In this document: piece after piece, positions 26,937-35,242 of the stretch | Position numbering within the stretch: the stretch's first letter is position 1 | Layout of the letters: every line of letters begins with the position of its first letter | Assembly: GCA_028284935.1 (NCBI GenBank) | Contig: JANQQQ010000012.1 | Location: forward strand, 124,001-188,000 | From: Croceivirga sp. | Lineage (GTDB): Bacteria > Bacteroidota > Bacteroidia > Flavobacteriales > Flavobacteriaceae | Length of the DNA stretch: 64,000 nt | Reading direction: 5' to 3' | The notes under the pieces: model-generated | The model's database searches: none | Told to the model about the DNA's origin: nothing | Seen by the model: only the letters and a program-made list of their open reading frames with translations | Position numbers and translations under genes: made by a program

Positions 26937-27706
26937 AATGGGTAGAATTTATAGTATTGGCACTTTCCTTCTTTGTGGTTGCTTTTTTGTATTCCTCAGC
27001 AGGTTTTGGGGGAGGCTCTAGTTACTTGGCCCTTTTGGCCTTGGCCATCCCTTCCTTTTTTGTGATTCGGAGTACGGCCTTGGTCTGCAATTTAGTGGTG
27101 GTTACCGGCAGTTGCTTCCTTTTTTATAAGGCGGGACATTTGAAATTAAAGACATTTTTACCCTTTATTGTGGCAAGTATTCCTATGGCCTTTTTTGGTG
27201 CTGTGTTTCGATTGGAAGAACATATCTTTTTTATCATTTTGGGCGTTACTTTAGTTTTAGCAGCACTGGCGTTGACCATCCAGACCTTCAACTTGAAACC
27301 CGATTTCCAGCTAATCAGGTATCCGAGATGGTTCTCTTATGGAATTGGGGGAGGCGTAGGTTTCCTATCCGGACTTGTAGGAATCGGCGGAGGAATTTTT
27401 TTGGCCCCTATCCTGAATTACATGAAATGGGCCAAACCCATATCCATTGCCGCTTTGGCCAGTTTCTTTATTTTGGTCAATTCCATTTCGGGAATTGTGG
27501 GCTTGGTCGCCAGTGGGACGTTTCAGATTTTTTGGCCAGAACTGGTTCTTTTGGTAGTGGCCGTGGGTATAGGAGGGCAGTTAGGCGTGCGGTTGACACT
27601 GATTAAAGTATCACCCAAAGGCCTGCGTGTTTTTACTGCCTTTTTGGTATTCTTTGTAGGAGTCAGGGTACTCCTTTCCAATGGACTACAACTTAACTTT
27701 TTTTAA
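26927..27706 (+). CDS. TauE/SafE family sulfite/sulfonate exporter
   Basis: A 259-residue membrane protein with about seven or eight helices. The two internally related halves carry SSAGFGGGSSYLAL and GFLSGLVGIGGGIFLAPIL, the glycine-rich repeats of TauE/SafE. These carriers export sulfite, sulfoacetate or related anions. It overlaps moeB by 10 nt and moeA by 1 nt, so it is firmly within the cofactor operon. It could handle sulfur species made during molybdopterin sulfuration or serve molybdate or substrate transport; both are inferences. Confidence 0.85.
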   Translation: MPLEWVEFIVLALSFFVVAFLYSSAGFGGGSSYLALLALAIPSFFVIRSTALVCNLVVVTGSCFLFYKAGHLKLKTFLPFIVASIPMAFFGAVFRLEEHIFFIILGVTLVLAALALTIQTFNLKPDFQLIRYPRWFSYGIGGGVGFLSGLVGIGGGIFLAPILNYMKWAKPISIAALASFFILVNSISGIVGLVASGTFQIFWPELVLLVVAVGIGGQLGVRLTLIKVSPKGLRVFTAFLVFFVGVRVLLSNGLQLNFF

Positions 27707-28896
27707 TGATTGCATTCGAGAACGCATACGATATTGTTTTAAGCACTGCTAAGGGTTTTGGTGATGTCCTTATTCCTTTGTCCAAAGCGGATGGACGTAT
27801 TCTAACTGAAGATATTCTAGCTGATCGGGACTTCCCCCCGTTTGACCGCGCAACTAGGGATGGCATTGCCATACGGATTGGGGATAACCCCATAGAAACG
27901 TATGACATAGTGGGCGTCGCAGCTGCAGGGGCTCCTCAATTAAGTTTACTGCATGATAGTGATTGCCATGAAATTATGACCGGAGCTATTGTATCCGAAA
28001 ATGCCAATGCCGTGGTCATGTATGAGCATTTGGAGATAAAGGAGGGAAAAGCCAAAATCAACCGTCCGGTAACTAAGGGACAAAACATCCATCCAAAAGG
28101 AAGTGACGAACGGGTGGGTAGTATACTCTTAAAAAAGGGCATACCCATAACCGCAGCTGAAATTGGGGTTTTGGCGTCGGTGGGCAAAACCGAGGTTTGG
28201 GTTAAAAGAAATCCGAAAATCACGCTATTCTCCACAGGTGATGAATTGGTATCCATAGATCAGACCCCTAAAATTCATCAAATTAGACAATCTAATTCCC
28301 ATACCCTGAGAGCAGCGTTGCTTGCATACGGTATTGCCTCAGAAATTGTGCATGTCATTGACGATGAAAGTACTATTAAATCAGCGCTAGCAAAGGCAAT
28401 GGCCACTAGTGATGTGTTGTTGTTGAGTGGCGGTGTTTCCAAAGGAAAATTCGATTTTTTGCCGAACGTACTGGATGAATTAGGGGTTCAAAAGCGATTT
28501 CATCGGGTGGCACAACGTCCAGGAAAACCCTTCTGGTTTGGTGAGCATTCCGATTCCAAAACAGTAATTTTTGGTTTTCCTGGAAATCCCACGTCCACCT
28601 TTGCCAACTTCCATGTGTACTTTATGGCATGGTTGAACAAAGGTTTTGGGCTACCCAATGAAGAATTTCAGGTAATTTTGAGGGAAGACTTGGAAAACAC
28701 AACGGATTTGACTCGTTTCGTCACGGCACTGGCCGTGCCCAAAGCCGGTAAATTGTATGCTACCATAATAGCTGGCAACGGCTCTGGCGATTTGACCAGT
28801 TTGGCAAAGGGCAATGGGTTGATTAGGGTACAACCATATCAATCGATTGCCAAAAATGAAGAAGTAACCTTTATACCCACGCGAAGAATACTATGA
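27706..28896 (+). CDS. moeA: Molybdopterin molybdotransferase MoeA
   Basis: A 396-residue cytoplasmic enzyme that inserts molybdate into adenylated molybdopterin. LADRDFPPFDRATRDGIAI, the GAIVSENANAVVMYE segment, TIFSTGDEL-like LFSTGDELV, SNSHTLRAAL, LLSGGVSKGKFDFLP and FGFPGNPTSTF are all hallmark motifs in order. The start ATG shares its A with the preceding stop (TAATG). It overlaps xdhC by 4 nt. No mogA adenylyltransferase is seen in the window. Confidence 0.95.
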   Translation: MIAFENAYDIVLSTAKGFGDVLIPLSKADGRILTEDILADRDFPPFDRATRDGIAIRIGDNPIETYDIVGVAAAGAPQLSLLHDSDCHEIMTGAIVSENANAVVMYEHLEIKEGKAKINRPVTKGQNIHPKGSDERVGSILLKKGIPITAAEIGVLASVGKTEVWVKRNPKITLFSTGDELVSIDQTPKIHQIRQSNSHTLRAALLAYGIASEIVHVIDDESTIKSALAKAMATSDVLLLSGGVSKGKFDFLPNVLDELGVQKRFHRVAQRPGKPFWFGEHSDSKTVIFGFPGNPTSTFANFHVYFMAWLNKGFGLPNEEFQVILREDLENTTDLTRFVTALAVPKAGKLYATIIAGNGSGDLTSLAKGNGLIRVQPYQSIAKNEEVTFIPTRRIL

Positions 28897-29903
28897 TAAC
28901 CCACGAAGTAAAGAAAATCATTGATGCCCATGGGAAGGCTTTGGACAATGGGAAGAAAGCCGTTCTGGCAACCGTAGTGGCCCTCGATGGGTCTTCCTAT
29001 CGAAGGCCAGGGGTCCGCATGCTTTTGTTGGAGGATGGAGGTATGATTGGCGCCGTAAGTGGGGGGTGTGTCGAAAAAGAGGTATATCGGCAGGCGTCTT
29101 CTGTTTTTAAGACCAATATGCCTAAAGTAATGACCTATGACGGGCGCTATCGATTGGGATGCGAAGGTGTGCTCTACATTCTCTTGGAGCCGTTTCTGCC
29201 CACACCTGAAGTAATTTCAAGCTTTTGGGATGCCATATCCAAGAGAAAAGCATTTGGGATCAACAGTTATTTTCAAAAGGAACATGGGGTAAATGAAGGG
29301 TATGGGTCGGTCTTATGTATTGGAGATACTTCTATGCCTTTTCGTAAATCGTATACGATTGGAAAGAGCTTGGAAATGTTTCATCAGGAATTACCTCCTT
29401 GTTTTCAATTGATCATTATTGGCGCCGAACATGATGCCGTCCAAATGTGTGCGATGGCGTCACTCTTGGGGTGGGAGGTAACCGTGGTTGTCCCTCCGGA
29501 CGAGCAAAAAACCCAACTGGATTTCCCGGGGGTTTCCCATTTTGTGAATAGCGAACCAGAATCGTTTGAATTAAAATCGGACGATCAGACCGCCATTGTA
29601 CTAATGACCCATAGTTATGTTAAAGACCTACGCTTCTTAATGGCCTTACGGGAATTTCAGCCTGCCTATTTCGGTCTCCTGGGCCCTGCGCGCAGAAGGG
29701 AAAAGTTATTCAACGAATTGCTGGAAAAGTGTCCTGATACTTCGCTCGAATTTGTGGAATCCGTATATGGTCCCGCCGGATTGGAACTCGGCGCGGAAAC
29801 CCCTCAGGAGATTGCATTATCGGTCCTATCTGAGATTGTGGCAATCATCAACCGGAAGACCCCGGTTTCCTTACGCGAAAAATCGGGAACAATACATTCA
29901 TGA
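28893..29903 (+). CDS. xdhC: XdhC/CoxI family molybdenum-enzyme maturation factor
   Basis: A 336-residue protein. The N-terminal XdhC/CoxI domain has ATVVALDGSSYRRPGVRMLL and GAVSGGCVEKEVYRQA, the C-terminal part a Rossmann fold (IIIGAEHDAVQMCAMASLLG and LLGPARRREKL). XdhC binds and sulfurates the molybdenum cofactor before insertion into xanthine dehydrogenase-family enzymes, consistent with the hydroxylase at the head of this operon. Both ends overlap neighbours by 4 nt. The coding sequence contains the 14-bp palindrome of the GntR promoter at 29347. Confidence 0.92.
   Translation: MITHEVKKIIDAHGKALDNGKKAVLATVVALDGSSYRRPGVRMLLLEDGGMIGAVSGGCVEKEVYRQASSVFKTNMPKVMTYDGRYRLGCEGVLYILLEPFLPTPEVISSFWDAISKRKAFGINSYFQKEHGVNEGYGSVLCIGDTSMPFRKSYTIGKSLEMFHQELPPCFQLIIIGAEHDAVQMCAMASLLGWEVTVVVPPDEQKTQLDFPGVSHFVNSEPESFELKSDDQTAIVLMTHSYVKDLRFLMALREFQPAYFGLLGPARRREKLFNELLEKCPDTSLEFVESVYGPAGLELGAETPQEIALSVLSEIVAIINRKTPVSLREKSGTIHS
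29347..29360. promoter_or_regulatory. Second copy of the GntR-type palindrome, inside xdhC
   Basis: AATCGTATACGATT, identical over all 14 bases to the dyad in front of the GntR gene at 31331-31344. It encodes part of KSYTIG in xdhC. Whether the regulator binds here is an inference. Confidence 0.45.
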
Positions 29904-30502
29904 GCCAGGTCGAATCTTCAAAAATCGCCGTTCTAATTTTAGCGGCCGGAAATTCCAGAAGAATGGGACAACCCAAACAATTGCTTCCTTGGGGACATAC
30001 CACACTGATAGAACATGCAGTGCGTATAGCACGTTCCTTGACGGACCATTTTGAGGTGGTTTTGGGTTCCCATGCCGCTGAGATCAAAACCTACATCCCA
30101 GCGGGTAAGATGACCCTGAACGAAAGGTGGCAGGAGGGAATGGGGAAATCCATAGCGCATGGGGTTACTTCCATTGAAACAAAATATGCCCCTGAAGCTA
30201 TTTTGATCATGGTTATGGACCAGCCGCTTTTGGAACTGGAGCACTACAAAGATCTAATACGGAACTATCACAACCATTCAAATAAAATTTGTGCCAGTTC
30301 ATATCAGCAGAAGCCTGGGGTACCGGCTATATTTCCGAAGGAATTTTTCAAGGATTTGAAAAAATTGCGAGCGGATTTTGGTGCAAGGAAGTTGATGAAA
30401 GGGTATGCCCCCTCCCTCGTCATGGTTAAAACCAAAGGGCAGTTGATTGATTTGGACACCCCAGAAGACTATCGCTTGGCATTATCCCGCTCTGGGAAAT
30501 AA
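29900..30502 (+). CDS. mocA: MocA-like nucleotidyltransferase (molybdopterin cytidylyltransferase type)
   Basis: A 200-residue protein with LILAAGNSRRMGQPKQLLPW, the nucleotide-binding signature with the Lys and PKQLL pattern of MocA/MobA-like enzymes that add CMP to molybdopterin, and VMDQPLLEL for metal binding. The MCD form of the cofactor is used by xanthine dehydrogenase-family enzymes without FAD subunit such as IorAB, which fits this operon. It overlaps xdhC by 4 nt and is the last gene of the run. The symbol is by family. Confidence 0.8.
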   Translation: MSQVESSKIAVLILAAGNSRRMGQPKQLLPWGHTTLIEHAVRIARSLTDHFEVVLGSHAAEIKTYIPAGKMTLNERWQEGMGKSIAHGVTSIETKYAPEAILIMVMDQPLLELEHYKDLIRNYHNHSNKICASSYQQKPGVPAIFPKEFFKDLKKLRADFGARKLMKGYAPSLVMVKTKGQLIDLDTPEDYRLALSRSGK

Positions 30503-30615
30503 TCCCCTTCAGGTGAATCAATTTCTTGAAAAATACCAAAGGAAATCTGTTTTCGTACCAAACCCGTTTTTTTGGACTTGGCCAACTTTGCGATTTGGGG
30601 GTTGAGGAACTTCAT
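30469..30615 (-). CDS. Possible small protein, 48 residues
   Basis: A minus-strand frame from ATG 30615 to TAG 30469 encodes a basic, soluble-looking peptide beginning MKFLNPQIAKLAKSKKTG. It starts 27 nt after the GntR stop and overlaps the end of the MocA-like gene on the other strand by 34 nt. No ribosome-binding site or family was recognised; it could be a chance frame. Confidence 0.25.
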   Translation of the reverse strand: MKFLNPQIAKLAKSKKTGLVRKQISFGIFQEIDSPEGDYFPERDNAKR

Positions 30616-30641
30616 AGCATGCTAACGGTATTTGCTGCTTT

Positions 30642-31319
30642 TCATTGTATCGCTACGGTTGGACGAATTTCCTCAAAAACTATGTTTTGACCCAACACCA
30701 TTTGTTTCTGAACATAGTCCAATACGGTCATCCAATTCATTTTTAAAATTAGTGCGGCCGTGGGAACATTATCTTCTTCAATGGCTCGAATAATGGCTTC
30801 ATACTGGTTGTCTATCTGTTCGTAAAAGGATGCATCGGTAATAAATACCTGTTCATAGAATAGAATTCTGGCTTCCAAGTCTTTTAGAATTTGTACCAAA
30901 ATGGAATTCGAGCAGTTGCTTAGCAATACGTGATGAAATTTGACCCGCGAGGTCAATCGTGCAAAAGGGGTATGGGTCTGTTGGAGGTTCAATTGTTCAT
31001 CTCTCAGTTCATTCAGAAGTTCAACATCAAAAGTGGAATGTTCTAGGGCCAAAACCTCCAGTTCAGCCATGGTGCTGTAGAGGTTTTTGGCTTCTTTCAA
31101 GGTCAACTCAGGGACAATAAAACCCCTATTGGGAATGGCTTTAAGAATTCGCGATTGCTCCAACTGACTCAAGGCTTCCCGGATGGGGGTAACACTCACT
31201 TTTAGGCTTCTTGCCAGTGCTGCCAAGTTAATGGTGCTCCCACATTGAATAGCGCCTGCATGAATCGATTCCAATAAATGTTGTTTTACGGAATCCCTTA
31301 GTATTCTTGATTTAACCAT
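30642..31319 (-). CDS. GntR family transcriptional regulator, FCD type
   Basis: A 225-residue regulator. The N-terminal winged helix (SLKVSVTPIREALSQLEQSR, ILKAIPNRGFIVPEL) is followed by an all-helical FCD ligand-binding domain with the metal-binding histidine-type pattern (FHHVLLSNCSN). FadR/VanR-type members respond to organic acids or similar ligands. It is convergent with the molybdenum hydroxylase operon and divergent from trehalase. A 14-bp palindrome lies 12 nt upstream of its start, so autorepression is likely; an identical palindrome is in xdhC, suggesting control of that operon too. Confidence 0.9.
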   Translation of the reverse strand: MVKSRILRDSVKQHLLESIHAGAIQCGSTINLAALARSLKVSVTPIREALSQLEQSRILKAIPNRGFIVPELTLKEAKNLYSTMAELEVLALEHSTFDVELLNELRDEQLNLQQTHTPFARLTSRVKFHHVLLSNCSNSILVQILKDLEARILFYEQVFITDASFYEQIDNQYEAIIRAIEEDNVPTAALILKMNWMTVLDYVQKQMVLGQNIVFEEIRPTVAIQ

Positions 31320-31323
31320 ACAA

Positions 31324-31344
31324 CAAAAATAATCGTATACGATT
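31324..31344 (-). promoter_or_regulatory. GntR operator and -7 element in GntR/trehalase intergenic region
   Basis: AATCGTATACGATT (31331-31344) is a perfect 14-bp palindrome with the GTATAC core typical of GntR/FadR sites. On the minus strand it is directly followed by TATTTTTG (31331-31324), which fits the Bacteroidota -7 consensus TAnnTTTG. The operator would therefore sit in the promoter spacer of the gntR gene. It is 65 nt from the trehalase start and could also affect that gene. Confidence 0.6.
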
Positions 31345-31408
31345 TATTAAAGGTAGTTTTTCGGTTAATCCCTTATATTTAGGGGCGAACTACAAAACAT
31401 TTACCTTA

Positions 31409-33004
31409 GTGAAGATTAAAGTGCTACCCTTTATTGTTAGTCTGCTCCTATGGGGCGGATGCAAACAAGACGCCAAGCAGACAATTTCCCAATCCTTTTA
31501 TGAGACCGAGCTTTTTAAAGATGTACAATTGGCTGCAATCTATCCGGATTCGAAAACTTTTGCCGATTTGGTCCCTAATGAATCCTATACGATTTTAGAA
31601 AATAGGTACCTAAAAAGTAAGGGACAGGAAGGTTTCGATTTACGGGAATTTGTGAGTTCCAATTTCACGGATAAATCGATGGTGTCCTTGAAATTTGAGA
31701 CGGATACCACAAGGACCATGTATGAACATATCGAGGCGATGTGGGATAAATTAACCCGAGGACCAGATACCAAAATTATGCACTCCTCTAGAATTCCCTT
31801 GCCCAAGAAGTATGTGGTCCCTGGTGGACGTTTCCAAGAGATCTATTATTGGGACAGCTATTTTACCATAGAAGGATTATTGGCTGCAGGCCGAAAGGAT
31901 TTGGCGAAGGACATGGTTGATAATTTTGCATTCTTACTGGATTCAATAGGTCATATACCGAATGGTACAAGGGACTATTACCTCACTAGGTCACAACCTC
32001 CCTTTTTTTCCTTAATGGTTGCTGCTTTGGCCCGTGTAGACAAGAATATGTCATTGTATTATTTGCCTGAGCTGCAACGGGAACACCAGTTTTTCATGGA
32101 TCACGACTCTATTGACCGCCCGTATGGTGCTAGTAAACATGTGGTACAGATGATTGGGGGAGGGGTGTTGAATCGGTATTGGGATGCAGGTAGCACTCCA
32201 AGACCCGAAGCCTATAAAGAGGATATTCATTTGGCGAGAGAAGCCCCTACGGGAAAGGAAAAGGAGCTAGTGTATCAGGATATACGTTCTGCGGCTGAAT
32301 CTGGCTGGGATTTTAGTTCTAGGTGGTATGCCAATGATGGGGACTTTGCAAGTACCATGACCACTTCCATACTACCAGTTGACTTGAATTGCCTAATGTA
32401 TCATTTGGAAAGACATTTGGCCAAAGCAGCATCCATGCGCAGGGATAGGAAAGGTGCGGAATACTTCAAAACACTGGCCAATAGAAGAAGGACACTTATT
32501 CGCGATTATTTTTGGGATGAGGAACAAGGGTACTTTATGGATTTTGATTTCAAACGGGCTGAGCTCACCGATGAATTGACCTTAGCGGGTGTTTTTCCCT
32601 TGTTTTTCGGGGTTGCCAGTAGAGAACAGGGTGAACGGGTAAAAAATATGTTGATGGATAACTTTTTGAAAGATGGGGGATTGGTAACTACCTTGAAAAA
32701 CTCGGGCCAACAATGGGATGCCCCCAACGGCTGGGCGCCCCTTCAATGGATTGCTGTTCAAGGACTGCTGACCTATGGATACACGGATGAAGCCAAGGAA
32801 ATTATGGAAAGATGGCTGGCCCTTAATGAAAAGGTATTCAAGGATACAGGCAAAATGATGGAAAAGTATAATGTTGAGGATTTGAGCCTACTTTCTGGAG
32901 GTGGGGAATATGAAACCCAGGATGGTTTTGGGTGGACCAATGGGGTCGCCTTGGGATTCAAGGATATATTGGATAAAATGGACGATGCCAAAAGGAAGAA
33001 TTAA
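31409..33004 (+). CDS. treA: Lipoprotein trehalase (GH37)
   Basis: A 531-residue alpha,alpha-trehalase. Both GH37 signatures are present: PGGRFQEIYYWDSYFT (138-153) and QWDAPNGWAPLQW (435-447). The probable catalytic acid is Asp301 in SGWDFSSRW; the GGGEYETQDGFGWTNG tail holds the general base. The signal ends at WGGC (Cys18), so it is a lipoprotein, whereas enterobacterial TreA is soluble. Start is GTG at 31409. It is divergent from the GntR regulator with 89 nt between, so shared regulation is possible. Confidence 0.92.
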   Translation: MKIKVLPFIVSLLLWGGCKQDAKQTISQSFYETELFKDVQLAAIYPDSKTFADLVPNESYTILENRYLKSKGQEGFDLREFVSSNFTDKSMVSLKFETDTTRTMYEHIEAMWDKLTRGPDTKIMHSSRIPLPKKYVVPGGRFQEIYYWDSYFTIEGLLAAGRKDLAKDMVDNFAFLLDSIGHIPNGTRDYYLTRSQPPFFSLMVAALARVDKNMSLYYLPELQREHQFFMDHDSIDRPYGASKHVVQMIGGGVLNRYWDAGSTPRPEAYKEDIHLAREAPTGKEKELVYQDIRSAAESGWDFSSRWYANDGDFASTMTTSILPVDLNCLMYHLERHLAKAASMRRDRKGAEYFKTLANRRRTLIRDYFWDEEQGYFMDFDFKRAELTDELTLAGVFPLFFGVASREQGERVKNMLMDNFLKDGGLVTTLKNSGQQWDAPNGWAPLQWIAVQGLLTYGYTDEAKEIMERWLALNEKVFKDTGKMMEKYNVEDLSLLSGGGEYETQDGFGWTNGVALGFKDILDKMDDAKRKN

Positions 33005-33070
33005 CACAATTCCATGTAAGCCTTCACTGGAAACTAGACGAATGTAGAAGTGTATCCCTAACCAAAACAA

Positions 33071-34147
33071 ATGGCCAAATCCTTATTGTTCCTCCCCGAT
33101 ATTTCTGGCTACACCAAGTTCATTCAAACCACGGAAATTGAGCATAGCCAGCACGTAATTTCCGAACTACTGGAAATCCTGATATCCGCCAACACGGAGG
33201 ATTTGAAACTGGCTGAGATTGAAGGGGATGCCCTCTTCTTTTATAAGGAAGGGGAGATACCTTCCCAGGAACGGCTTTTGGTGCAAATTGAATCCATGTT
33301 TACGGCCTTTTATAGCCATTTGGAACTACTCAAAAAGAATCGTATTTGTCCGTGCCAGGCCTGTGCTACGGCACCCAATTTGGAATTGAAAGTTATTGCC
33401 CATGCTGGAAACTTACAGCATATAGAAGTCCAAGGCAATCGAAAACCATTTGGACAACAGGTAATCGAGGCCCATCGTTTGATGAAGAATTCCATTGCAA
33501 GCAATAATTATGCCCTCATCAGCCGGCCTTTGGCATTGGAGATACAACTATCGCAGTATTACTCCAGTAAACTTTTCAGGTTCAGAAAAGGAAGGGATAC
33601 GTACGATGATAAGGAACTGGAATATCTCTATTCAAACATTGATAAAGATAATTTGCAACTTTTGCAGTTCTCCGGTATTAAAGAAATGGCGTTTGAACGA
33701 TCTCCCGACCTTACGATGACAAAAGAATTTCCTTTGAGTGCTTCGAAATTGATGGAATACATCACAAATTATACATTTCGGGGAGAATGGGCCAAAGGGG
33801 TAGATAGCTTCGAATACAAAAAAAATGAAGTTACGCGCCAAGGAACGGAACATGTATGTGTCATCAATGGAAAACATTTTAATTTTACTGCGGTGACCAA
33901 GCCTGTTGAAGCCAATCAATTGGTCTACGGGGAATTGACGACTGACATTCCTTTCGCGGACAAGACCTATCAATTTTTTATCATTACTCCCTTGACCACA
34001 GGTTCAAGCAATTTAAAACTGGAACTCTTTTGGGAAGTCAAATCACCCATCAAAAGACTGCTCATGGTGGTTGTTGGAAGACGCTCGTTTAAGAAGAATT
34101 TATCCAATGCCATGCATGGACTCTATAGCTTTGTGGGTAGAACATGA
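33071..34147 (+). CDS. DUF2652 protein: cyclase-like N-domain fused to SRPBCC-like C-domain
   Basis: A 358-residue cytoplasmic protein. Residues 1-190 resemble a class III nucleotide cyclase: FLPDISGYTKFI (Asp10) and EIEGDALFFY (Asp53) occupy the two metal-binding positions, but the substrate Lys and the Asn/Arg pair of true cyclases are not evident. A CPCQACATAP motif lies in between. Residues ~215-355 look like an SRPBCC ligand-binding fold. It may bind a nucleotide or be an inactive sensor. Annotated in databases as DUF2652; function unknown. Confidence 0.75.
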   Translation: MAKSLLFLPDISGYTKFIQTTEIEHSQHVISELLEILISANTEDLKLAEIEGDALFFYKEGEIPSQERLLVQIESMFTAFYSHLELLKKNRICPCQACATAPNLELKVIAHAGNLQHIEVQGNRKPFGQQVIEAHRLMKNSIASNNYALISRPLALEIQLSQYYSSKLFRFRKGRDTYDDKELEYLYSNIDKDNLQLLQFSGIKEMAFERSPDLTMTKEFPLSASKLMEYITNYTFRGEWAKGVDSFEYKKNEVTRQGTEHVCVINGKHFNFTAVTKPVEANQLVYGELTTDIPFADKTYQFFIITPLTTGSSNLKLELFWEVKSPIKRLLMVVVGRRSFKKNLSNAMHGLYSFVGRT

Positions 34148-34195
34148 GTTGTTTTTGCCGGGAAACTTTGTATTTTCAAGCTGAAGAATTTATAT

Positions 34196-34738
34196 ATGGA
34201 GAAAAAGAGGGCTTTGCTTTCTTCTGATAAACTAGTCGGGCTTACCGCTATGCTCATCAGTTTGGTGACGCTCATTATTTTTGTGCGTCAGACCAATATT
34301 ATGGACAAACAAAGCCGCCTTTCGAGCCCTGCCGTACTTGATGGAGGAACAAAGTAGCAGTTCAAAGGAACATGGATTCAATTTTCATTGGTGAACCATG
34401 GGGTAGGCCCTGCAATCATTGAAAGTCCAAAAATACGATTTGGTGGAAAGGAATATGATCAAGACTTTTATGAGTTTATGACGCAAAGTGTTCCAGAGTT
34501 GGATTCCATTGAACCTCTCAACTGGTCAAGTGTATACAAAGGACAGGCAATACCAGTTAATAGTAAGGTTGTTATGATAGGCATAAGCAATACGCGTAAG
34601 GAATTTGAAACTTTTCTGAATACCATACAGGAATTTCAATCCAGCGGCGATTTTTATTTTGAAATCATCTATACCTCCATTTATGGTGATCGATGGAAAT
34701 TAAGTACGGATTCTGAAGTACCACAACAATTGGATTAA
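34196..34738 (+). pseudogene. Frameshifted gene for a single-TM flavobacterial protein
   Basis: The frame opening at ATG 34196 encodes an N-terminal helix (GLTAMLISLVTLIIFVRQTN) and then hits TAG at 34355. After the stop the same frame continues as SLVNHGVGPAIIESPKI to TAA 34738. Between about 34323 and 34388 the family-like sequence (ALPYLMEEQSSSSKEHGFNF) is in another frame, so a +1 shift near 34322-34330 and a compensating -1 shift at the TTTT run near 34382-34385 are both needed to read it. Joined, the product is about 180 residues. It is a pseudogene, or two homopolymer-type sequencing errors. The next gene starts in its stop codon. Confidence 0.7.
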
Positions 34739-35154
34739 TGGAAAAGACAGCGGGATATTCAGGAACGTCCTTGGCGAAGAAGTTAGGGTTAAAGCCAGAT
34801 TTTTCAGTTCATCTGATCAACCCACCTGATGACTACTGGAAACTTTTTGCATCGGTACCGGATGGGATGTATGAGATAGAACATCCCAAAAGGGAATCGA
34901 TTGATTTTGTCCATTTCTTCTGTACTATGACAGAGGACTTGAAGGCCCATTCCAAAAACTGTAAGTCCTACTTAAAAAAAACGGGGATGCTATGGGTAAG
35001 CTGGCCCAAGGGTAGCTCTAAAATAGTCACCGACCTGAAACGGGACCCCATTCGAGAACATTTTCTGGAAATTGGACTTGTGGATGTTAAGGTTGCCGCT
35101 ATCAATGGGGATTGGAGTGGGCTAAAGTTTGTTTATAGAACCAAAGACCGTTAA
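34738..35154 (+). CDS. DUF3052 family protein
   Basis: A 138-residue soluble protein beginning TAGYSGTSLAKKLGLKPDF, a DUF3052 signature, with a Rossmann-like core (DFVHFFCTMTEDLKAHS, MLWVSWPKGSSKI) and DVKVAAINGDWSGLKFVYR at the end. Homologues include StaR-like proteins; none has a firm biochemical role. Its ATG shares a base with the stop of the broken gene upstream (TAATG), so it was translated in tandem with it and may now depend on its own initiation. Confidence 0.8.
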   Translation: MEKTAGYSGTSLAKKLGLKPDFSVHLINPPDDYWKLFASVPDGMYEIEHPKRESIDFVHFFCTMTEDLKAHSKNCKSYLKKTGMLWVSWPKGSSKIVTDLKRDPIREHFLEIGLVDVKVAAINGDWSGLKFVYRTKDR

Positions 35155-35242
35155 TATTTTCTACCGTTCATCGATTATTTAACATTTCTTGCACTAAAGC
35201 AGGGGCAATGGCGTTTTTCCTGCAACCAAAACTTCAATTACG

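Noticed and set aside
34196-34738. Programmed ribosomal frameshifting to explain the split gene
   Set aside because: It would need a +1 and then a -1 event within 60 nt and no slippery site with stimulatory structure is visible; a pseudogene or sequencing error is simpler.
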